64,000 nucleotides of DNA, from the NCBI GenBank assembly GCA_963834855.1, contig CAWIDH010000027.1, positions 186,001-250,000 of the forward strand, written 5' to 3'. Shown in pieces: positions 56,954 through 64,000 of this stretch. The first letter of the stretch is position 1. The number at the start of each line of letters is the position of its first letter. The position numbers and the translations under genes are program-made. The notes under the pieces were generated by a model. The model saw only the letters and a program-made list of their open reading frames with translations, ran no database searches and was not told the DNA's origin. The DNA is from DATJKD01 sp963834855. Its GTDB lineage: Bacteria > Pseudomonadota > Gammaproteobacteria > Steroidobacterales > Steroidobacteraceae.

Positions 56954-58652
56954 GCCTCCGCGCGGGGCTCTTGACGGCCCGCGGCGCACTTGCCTGATCG
57001 AGCATTTCGCGCGCGTGGTCCCGGGTGCGTTCCGTGATTCGTGCGCCGCCCAGCATCCTCGCAATCTCCTGGACCCGCGCATCCCCGACCAGCGGCTCAA
57101 GCGACGTGCGGGTCTCGCCCGACGCGGTGCTCTTGACGACGCGCAGTTGATGATCGGCCTGGGAGGCGACCTGCGCGAGGTGGGTGACGCAAAGGACTTG
57201 CCCCGAGCGGGACAGTGCATGCAGCTGCCGGCCGACCATCTCCGCGACCGCGCCACCGACCCCGGCATCGACCTCGTCGAACACGAGGCAGGGCAGGCGG
57301 TCGGAGTCGAGCGTCGCGACCTGCAGCGCGAGACTCATCCGCGAAAGCTCGCCACCGGAGGCCACGCGCGCGAGCGGGCGCAGCGGCTGGCCCGGATTGG
57401 CGCTCACCTGGAACTCGATCCCGTCGGCACCGTGCTCCGTCACGGGTGGCGGGTCCGGCGCTTCGATCCGTGTCGCGAACTGCCCGCCCCTGAGCCCCAG
57501 GTCCTGCATCAGCTCGGTGACCTTCGCGTCGAGCCGCAGTGCCGCCCCGCGCCGGCCGGACGACAGCTCGCGCGCGGCCGAGCGATAACGCGCGAGGGCT
57601 TCGTCCAGTCTGCCGTCGAGCCCGGCCAGGTGGAGGCCTGCGTCGGAGAGCTCGGCGAGTTCCGCCGCAAGCCGCTCGCGCAGCGCTGGAAGCTCCCCGG
57701 CGTCGACGCGATGCTTGCGCGCCGTTGCCTCGAATGCCGACAGGCGCGACTCGAGCCATTCCAGGCGCGCCGGATCGGCATTGAGCGTATCGGTGAAACG
57801 CGCCACCGCGTCGAGCGCCTCGCGGCACGCGATCGCGGCCTCATCGACCAGGCGCTGCGCATCCACGAGCCCCTGGTCGAGCGGCACGAGCTGTCGCAAC
57901 AGCGCCTGCGAGCGTCCGAGGACGTCGGCGGCGCCTTCGCCCTCGAGACCGAGCAGGCCCTGCAATCGCGCGGCGCCGTCGGCCAGGCGGCCGAGCGAGG
58001 CGGCGCGACGCCGTTCCTGCAGCAGCTCCTCGGCTTCGCCTTCCCTCGGGGCCAGGGCATCGAGCTCGGCGACGTAGTGCCCAAGCAGCTCGAGCCGTGC
58101 CTCGCGATCGCGACTACGCTCCTCGACGGCGCGTCGTTCCGCCGAAAGAACGTGCCACTCGCGGCACGAATCGCGCACGGCGGCGAGCCCCGCCGTGAGC
58201 CCGCCGCTCGAGTCGAGCAGGTCACGCTGGTACCCGCGGCGCGACAGGGACTGGAATTCCAGCTGGCCGTGTACGTCGACCAGGAGCTCGCCGAGCTCGC
58301 GCAGCGACGCGAGCGGCATCGACTGTCCGTTGATCCATGCCCGGCTGCGACCGTCGACGGACACCATCCTGCGCAGCAGGCACTCGTCCTGCGCGTCGAT
58401 CGACTGCTCGTCGAGCCAGGCACGCGCCGCGGTGTTGTGCGAGACGTCGAACGTGGCGGTGACCTGCGCGCGGTCCGCGCCATGACGGATCGCGGCGCTG
58501 TCCCCGCGACCGCCGATTGCGAGCAGCAAGGCATCGACGAGGATGGACTTGCCGGCGCCCGTCTCGCCCGTGAGCGCCGTGAAGCCCGCCTCGAAGCCGA
58601 CCTCGATCGATTCGATGATCGCGAAGTCGCGGATCTGAAGCTGGGTCAGCAT
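56880..58652 (-). CDS. recN: DNA repair protein RecN
   Basis: An SMC-like ATPase in double-strand break repair, 590 residues. The N-terminal Walker A region is TALTGETGAGKSILVDALLL; coiled-coil arms occupy about residues 160-370; the C-terminal ABC signature is VASGGELSRMSLALQVATLD with Walker B LPCLVFDEVDAGVGG. The conserved part ends at about residue 555 (ITERTRDHAREMLDQA). The last 35 residues are Arg/Ser-rich and overlap fur, so a small indel near the end (alternative ending near 56933) cannot be excluded. It follows nadK by 7 bp. Confidence 0.95.
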   Translation of the reverse strand: MLTQLQIRDFAIIESIEVGFEAGFTALTGETGAGKSILVDALLLAIGGRGDSAAIRHGADRAQVTATFDVSHNTAARAWLDEQSIDAQDECLLRRMVSVDGRSRAWINGQSMPLASLRELGELLVDVHGQLEFQSLSRRGYQRDLLDSSGGLTAGLAAVRDSCREWHVLSAERRAVEERSRDREARLELLGHYVAELDALAPREGEAEELLQERRRAASLGRLADGAARLQGLLGLEGEGAADVLGRSQALLRQLVPLDQGLVDAQRLVDEAAIACREALDAVARFTDTLNADPARLEWLESRLSAFEATARKHRVDAGELPALRERLAAELAELSDAGLHLAGLDGRLDEALARYRSAARELSSGRRGAALRLDAKVTELMQDLGLRGGQFATRIEAPDPPPVTEHGADGIEFQVSANPGQPLRPLARVASGGELSRMSLALQVATLDSDRLPCLVFDEVDAGVGGAVAEMVGRQLHALSRSGQVLCVTHLAQVASQADHQLRVVKSTASGETRTSLEPLVGDARVQEIARMLGGARITERTRDHAREMLDQASAPRAVKSPARRPTSGANGRGSSRARSGRAGSASGR

Positions 58653-58659
58653 CGGCGCG

Positions 58660-59568
58660 TCAGGCGCCCGGCGCCTTGCCGTCGCGATCGCCGCGGCCCC
58701 AGTGGAGCTTCGATCGAAGGATCCTGTAGTAGTCGTGCGCGGGCGGGTGCAGGAGAGTCACGCTGTCGCGCGCCCGGCTCACGCGCAGCCGCACGCCGGG
58801 TTCGAGGTCACAGAGCACGATGCCGTCGCACACGACCTGCGCGTGAGTATCGACGCGCTCGGCGAGCTCCAGCTCCACGACGCTCGCGGCGCCAACCACG
58901 ATCGGCCGGTCCGACAGGGTGTGCGGGCAGATCGGCACGAGCACCAGCGCGGCGAGGCTCGGGTGCACGATGGGTCCGCCGCAGGACAGGGCATAGGCGG
59001 TCGAGCCGGTCGAGGTGGCGACGACGAAGCCGTCGCCGCCGTGAGTGTTGACGTACGTGCCGTCGACCCAGGTGTGAAGCTCGAGCATCCGCCCCGTCTC
59101 GCGCTTCGCGACCGCGACGTCGTTGAGCGCCAGTGCCTCGGTCAGCCGGCCCTCGCTGGGCACGGCCGCCGTGAGCAGCATCCGCGTTTCGGGCAGGCAG
59201 CGACCTGCGAGCGCCTCGTCGACGCTCTCTCGCATGCGCTCCGGGCTCACGTCCGCGAGAAACCCCAGCCGGCCCCGATTGACGCCGAGCACCGGTGCGC
59301 CGGCAACGGCAGACAGGCGTGCGGCATGCAGCAGCGTGCCGTCGCCGCCGATCGCAACGACCAGGTCGCTGCCCGGGACCAGCGTCGCCTCAGCGAGCTG
59401 CTCGACCCGGATCTGGCCGAAGTCCGGCGACTGGCCCGCGAGCGAGCGCACCGCGTGCCCGTCGCCGGCGAGATGCTCGGCGAGCGTGCGCATCGCCTCG
59501 CCGACGCGGGGATCTGCCGCGCGACCGACGAGGGCGATGGTCTTCCTTGCGGCAGTCGGCGGGCTCAT
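58660..59568 (-). CDS. nadK: NAD kinase
   Basis: Makes NADP from NAD and ATP. 302 residues with the GGDG motif (LVVAIGGDGTLLHAARL), GVNRGRLGFLADV, LNDVAVAKRETGRMLELHTW and GDGFVVATSTGSTAYALSCG, followed by PICPHTLSDRPIVV. ATG 59568 is the start that fits the family; the frame extends upstream to 59673 without similarity. It probably forms a transcript with recN and is divergent from hrcA. Confidence 0.96.
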   Translation of the reverse strand: MSPPTAARKTIALVGRAADPRVGEAMRTLAEHLAGDGHAVRSLAGQSPDFGQIRVEQLAEATLVPGSDLVVAIGGDGTLLHAARLSAVAGAPVLGVNRGRLGFLADVSPERMRESVDEALAGRCLPETRMLLTAAVPSEGRLTEALALNDVAVAKRETGRMLELHTWVDGTYVNTHGGDGFVVATSTGSTAYALSCGGPIVHPSLAALVLVPICPHTLSDRPIVVGAASVVELELAERVDTHAQVVCDGIVLCDLEPGVRLRVSRARDSVTLLHPPAHDYYRILRSKLHWGRGDRDGKAPGA

Positions 59569-59615
59569 GGGTGGCCCGCCTTTTAGCACGCGGCGCGCAG
59601 GAACGGCCAGCCGCC

Positions 59616-59645
59616 TTGACTTCGGCGAAACCCCGTTGCTAGCTT
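59616..59645 (+). promoter_or_regulatory. candidate promoter of the hrcA-grpE-dnaK operon
   Basis: TTGACT (59616-59621) and TAGCTT (59640-59645) are 18 bp apart, compatible with sigma-70. The same stretch contains CCTTGAC...CCCCGTT, which recalls the sigma-32 consensus but with a short spacer of about 10 bp. No CIRCE inverted repeat is visible; only a TTAGCAC half-site at 59583-59589. Confidence 0.35.
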
Positions 59646-59693
59646 GGCTCCGAGGAGCCATCCAAAAGCTCAATTTGCACAGTGGCTTAGCCC

Positions 59694-60761
<1,068 letters not shown>

Positions 60762-60848
60762 CCCCCAGTCAGGGGCGCCTCGATGGCGCACCGGCGGAGC
60801 CGGGCCCCGGGTGGCGCCCGGTATCACGTTCAAGAGGCAACCACGGAA

Positions 60849-61397
60849 ATGACCGCAGACACCGACCGCGACGCGACCGGCACGGCCGATACCCTTCCAG
60901 AGGACGATCTCGCCGCCGAGCTCGAGAATCTCCGCGCCGCACTTTCCGAGGCCGAGACCCGCGCGGAGGAGAGCCGCAACGCCCTGCTGCGCGCCGTCGC
61001 CGAGGCCGAGAACGCCCGCAAGCGCGCACAACGCGACGTCGAAGCCGCCCACCGTTTCGGAACCGAGCGTCTCGCGGCCGACCTGCTCGAGGTTTTCGAC
61101 AGCCTGGAGCTAGGCATCGCCGCCGGTGCCGACGCCAGCGCGCAAAAGCTCGTCGAGGGGATGGATGCCACCCAGCGCCTCCTGGTCAAGGCCCTTGAGC
61201 GGGCGGGCGTCGCCGTCGTGGACCCGCAAGGGCAGCCGTTCAACCCGGAGCTGCACGAAGCCATGATGACCCAGGAATCCACGGAGGCCGCCCCCGGCAC
61301 CGTGCTCGCGGTGATCCAGAAGGGCTTCACGCTGAACGGACGGTTGCTGCGCCCGGCCCGCGTCATCGTGGCCCGTGCCCCCGCGGCGGCGTCTTGA
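60849..61397 (+). CDS. grpE: nucleotide exchange factor GrpE
   Basis: Releases ADP from DnaK. 182 residues: an acidic, disordered N-terminus, a long helix (LENLRAALSEAETRAEESRN, RAVAEAENARKRAQRDVEAA) and the beta domain with FNPELHEAMMTQESTEAAPG and VIQKGFTLNGRLLRPARVIV. ATG 60849 is the family-consistent start; the frame is open upstream to 60783. Confidence 0.96.
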   Translation: MTADTDRDATGTADTLPEDDLAAELENLRAALSEAETRAEESRNALLRAVAEAENARKRAQRDVEAAHRFGTERLAADLLEVFDSLELGIAAGADASAQKLVEGMDATQRLLVKALERAGVAVVDPQGQPFNPELHEAMMTQESTEAAPGTVLAVIQKGFTLNGRLLRPARVIVARAPAAAS

Positions 61398-61461
61398 ATC
61401 GGCGCTCTTAGGCCCCACCAATAGCGCCAGCGCATTACCGACCCTACGGAGTCCCACGTCC

Positions 61462-63399
61462 ATGGCAAAAGTCATCGGCATCGACCTCGGCACCACCAAC
61501 TCCTGCGTCGCGATCATGGAGGGCGGCAAGCCCCGCGTGATCGAGAACAGCGAGGGTGATCGCACGACGCCGTCCGTCGTCGCGTTCACGAAGGACGACG
61601 AGGTCCTGGTCGGCCAGTCCGCCAAGCGGCAGGCCGTCACGAATCCTCATAACACGCTCTATGCCATCAAGCGGCTCATCGGCCGTCGCTTCGACGACGC
61701 AGTCGTCCAGAAGGACGTCGGGATGGTGCCTTACAAGATCGTCAAGGCCGACAACGGCGACGCCTGGGTCGAGGTGCACGGCAAGAAGATGGCCTCGCAG
61801 GAGATCTCTGCGCGCGTGCTGATGAAGATGAAGAAGACCGCCGAGGACTATCTCGGCGAGACCGTGACCGAGGCCGTGATCACCGTGCCTGCGTACTTCA
61901 ATGACTCGCAGCGCCAGGCGACAAAGGACGCCGGCCGCATCGCGGGCCTCACGGTCAAGCGCATCATCAACGAGCCGACGGCGGCGGCGCTCGCCTACGG
62001 GCTCGACAAGGCCGGTGGCGACCGCAAGATCGCGGTGTACGACCTGGGCGGCGGCACGTTCGACATCTCCATCATCGAGCTCGCGGACGTCGACGGCGAA
62101 CGCCAGTTCGAGGTGCTCGCCACGAACGGCGATACTTTCCTGGGCGGCGAGGACTTCGACAAGCGGATCATCGACTATCTCGCGGCGGAGTTCCTGAAGG
62201 AGAGCGGCGTCGACGTGCGCCGCGATCCGCTTGCCATGCAGCGGCTCAAGGAAGCCTCGGAAAAGGCCAAGATCGAGCTGTCGTCGAGCCAGCAGACAGA
62301 GGTCAACCTGCCGTACATCACGGCGGATGCCTCCGGTCCCAAGCACCTCGCCATGAAGCTCACGCGCGCCAAGCTCGAGTCACTGGTCGAGGACCTCGTG
62401 CAGAAGACCATCGAGCCCTGCCGCATCGCGCTCAAGGACTCGGAGCTGTCGATGAAGGACATCTCGGAAGTGATCCTCGTCGGCGGTCAGACCCGGATGC
62501 CGCTCGTACAGAAGGTCGTGAAGGACCTCTTCGGCAAGGAGCCGCGCAAGGACGTGAACCCGGACGAGGCGGTCGCGGTCGGCGCCGCCATCCAGGCGGG
62601 CGTGCTGACGGGCGAGGTCAAGGACGTGCTGCTCCTCGACGTCACGCCACTCTCGCTCGGCATCGAGACGCTGGGCGGCGTGATGACCAAGCTCATCGAG
62701 AAGAACACCACGATCCCGACCAAGGCGAACCAGACCTTCTCGACGGCGGACGACAACCAGACCGCCGTGACGATCCACGTCCTGCAGGGCGAGCGCGACC
62801 GCGCGGGCGACAACAAGTCGCTCGGCCGCTTCGACCTCTCGGACCTCCCGCCGGCCCCGCGCGGCATGCCGCAGATCGAGGTCACCTTCGACATCGACGC
62901 GAACGGCATCCTGCACGTGTCGGCGAAGGACAAGGCGACGGGCAAGGAGCAGAAGATCGTCATCAAGGCCTCGAGCGGCCTCACGGAGGACGAGATCAAG
63001 CGCATGGTCCGCGACGCCGAGGCGCACGCCGAGGAGGACAAGAAGTTCCGCGAGCTGGCGGAGATCCGCAATCGCGCAGATGCGCTGCTGCACTCGACCG
63101 AGAAGGCGCTCAAGGACCTGGGCGACAAGGTCCAGGCGGCGGATCGCGCCAAGGCGGAGTCGGCGATCTCGGACCTGAAGAGCGTGCTCAAGGGCGACGA
63201 CAAGGACGTCATCGAGACCAAGGCACGCGCGCTCGCCGAGGCCTCCGCCGCGATCGCGCAGCAGGCCTACGCGAGCCAGCAGGAGCCCGGTCCGTCGGGC
63301 GGCGGGGAGCCTTCGGGCGGACCTTCCGGCGGGGCCAAGGAGGAAGTGCTCGATGCCGAGTTCGAAGAGGTCAAGGACAAGGATCGCAAGACCTCGTAA
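61462..63399 (+). CDS. dnaK: molecular chaperone DnaK (Hsp70)
   Basis: ATP-dependent chaperone, 645 residues. MAKVIGIDLGTTNSCVAIME is the phosphate-1 loop; IAVYDLGGGTFDISIIELAD is phosphate-2; EVILVGGQTRMPLVQKVVKD is the adenosine motif. The linker DVLLLDVTPLSLGIETLGGV leads to the substrate-binding domain, and a Gly/Ser/Pro-rich tail ends in VLDAEFEEVKDKDRKTS. The start is ATG 61462. Confidence 0.98.
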   Translation: MAKVIGIDLGTTNSCVAIMEGGKPRVIENSEGDRTTPSVVAFTKDDEVLVGQSAKRQAVTNPHNTLYAIKRLIGRRFDDAVVQKDVGMVPYKIVKADNGDAWVEVHGKKMASQEISARVLMKMKKTAEDYLGETVTEAVITVPAYFNDSQRQATKDAGRIAGLTVKRIINEPTAAALAYGLDKAGGDRKIAVYDLGGGTFDISIIELADVDGERQFEVLATNGDTFLGGEDFDKRIIDYLAAEFLKESGVDVRRDPLAMQRLKEASEKAKIELSSSQQTEVNLPYITADASGPKHLAMKLTRAKLESLVEDLVQKTIEPCRIALKDSELSMKDISEVILVGGQTRMPLVQKVVKDLFGKEPRKDVNPDEAVAVGAAIQAGVLTGEVKDVLLLDVTPLSLGIETLGGVMTKLIEKNTTIPTKANQTFSTADDNQTAVTIHVLQGERDRAGDNKSLGRFDLSDLPPAPRGMPQIEVTFDIDANGILHVSAKDKATGKEQKIVIKASSGLTEDEIKRMVRDAEAHAEEDKKFRELAEIRNRADALLHSTEKALKDLGDKVQAADRAKAESAISDLKSVLKGDDKDVIETKARALAEASAAIAQQAYASQQEPGPSGGGEPSGGPSGGAKEEVLDAEFEEVKDKDRKTS

Positions 63400-63432
63400 C
63401 CTGCCCCGGAAGCATGACGCAGTGACGGAAAT

Positions 63433-63463
63433 CGCCGCGGGCTCCAGGGCCCGCGGCGTTTCC
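63433..63463 (+). terminator. GC-rich hairpin between dnaK and dnaJ
   Basis: CGCCGCGGGC (63433-63442) and GCCCGCGGCG (63449-63458) form a perfect 10-bp stem with a 6-nt loop, followed by TTTCCTTATAA. The weak T-run suggests partial termination that lowers dnaJ relative to dnaK, or an mRNA-stabilising 3' end. Confidence 0.5.
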
Positions 63464-63488
63464 TTATAAAGAACAGGTTGGAACCGGC

Positions 63489-64000
63489 ATGTCCAGACGC
63501 GATTACTACCAGGTGCTCGACGTCCCGCGAACGGCGACGGAGGCGGAGATCAAGAAGGCGTACCGCCGTCTCGCGATGAAGTACCACCCGGACCGCAACC
63601 CGGACGACCACGAGGCCGAGGGCCGGTTCAAGGAGGTCAAGGAGGCCTACGAGGTGTTGTGCGACGCGCCGAAGCGCGCCGCCTACGACCAGTTCGGCCA
63701 CGCCGGGGTGGATGCTTCGCGCGGCGCGGGCCAGGGGTTCGATCCGCGCGAGGCCTTCGGCGACATCTTCGGCGAGGTTTTCGGCGACATCTTCGGCGGC
63801 GGCCGGCGCAATCGCTCCGGGGTCTATCGCGGCGCCGACCTGCGCTACGAGCTCGAACTCGACCTCGAACAGGCGGTGTTCGGCGGCACATCCAGCGTCG
63901 AGTTCGCGACGCTGTCGGAGTGCGAGGAGTGCAAGGGCTCGGGCTCGGCAAAGGGCGCCAAGCCGGCCATCTGCGAGACCTGCCGCGGGGCGGGACAGGT
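63489..64000 (+). CDS. dnaJ: co-chaperone DnaJ, N-terminal part (runs off window)
   Basis: Stimulates the DnaK ATPase. The J domain is complete, with YYQVLDVPRTATEAEIKKAY and the HPD motif in MKYHPDRNPDD. The Gly/Phe region (GQGFDPREAFGDIFGEVFGD) and the first zinc-finger repeats (CEECKGSGSAKGAK, CETCRGAGQ) follow. The frame is open to the window end after about 170 codons. It is 89 bp downstream of dnaK. Confidence 0.97.
   Translation, partial: MSRRDYYQVLDVPRTATEAEIKKAYRRLAMKYHPDRNPDDHEAEGRFKEVKEAYEVLCDAPKRAAYDQFGHAGVDASRGAGQGFDPREAFGDIFGEVFGDIFGGGRRNRSGVYRGADLRYELELDLEQAVFGGTSSVEFATLSECEECKGSGSAKGAKPAICETCRGAGQ

Overview
The window is GC-rich chromosomal DNA, most likely from a gammaproteobacterium. 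Blocks of housekeeping genes in typical gammaproteobacterial order support this: 4.5S RNA-dnaX-ybaB-recR; smpB/ssrA next to rnfH and bamE; and fur-recN-nadK-hrcA-grpE-dnaK-dnaJ. Codon use is strongly GC-biased and GTG/TTG starts are common. I cannot name the genus; a member of the Steroidobacterales/Nevskiales-like group is a guess.

Layout. 1-9.9 kb: a cut-off M13 peptidase, a fatty-acyl-CoA oxidation cluster (two acyl-CoA dehydrogenases around an APH-type kinase), a wax ester synthase, an alpha/beta hydrolase, QueF and an exported M20 hydrolase. 10-16 kb: 4.5S RNA, dnaX-ybaB-recR, then the divergent pair ppsA/ppsR. 16-31 kb: small conserved genes, a frameshifted EamA transporter, a tripartite RND efflux operon, a tail-specific protease and an M28 peptidase. 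31-33 kb: an oxidoreductase and a frameshifted hydroxy-acid oxidase. 33.3-40.9 kb: a ribbon-helix-helix regulator divergent from a six-gene hydrogenase-4-like membrane complex. 41-49.9 kb: ABC-F protein, GloVer-repeat secreted protein, and an ECF sigma/anti-sigma pair divergent from a DUF4331-DUF4198-HupE operon. 49.9-54 kb: phosphoglucomutase and glycogen phosphorylase. 54-64 kb: ssrA and smpB, the fur-recN-nadK block and the HrcA heat-shock operon, ending inside dnaJ.

The most striking features are these. (1) The ssrA (tmRNA) gene is interrupted in its T-loop by a 281-nt group I intron. The exons join to a perfect T-arm and acceptor stem, and a LAGLIDADG-endonuclease fragment lies just downstream. 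(2) The hydrogenase-4-like operon encodes a large subunit in which both [NiFe]-ligating CxxC motifs are gone, so it should be an energy-converting complex that is not a hydrogenase. (3) A 19-bp palindrome carries two back-to-back copies of TGCATCC-N16-CGTATR, a symmetrical divergent promoter probably read by the neighbouring ECF sigma factor. (4) A 17-bp tandem duplication of a start region creates a coupled mini-ORF.

At least nine otherwise well-conserved reading frames contain single or double base indels (EamA, RND permease twice, hydroxy-acid oxidase, HyfG-like subunit, GloVer protein, DUF4331, phosphoglucomutase, RnfH). Their density, and their presence in genes that are normally kept intact, suggests consensus errors in the assembly more than gene decay. 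Affected genes are listed with full extents and the position of the suspected indel.
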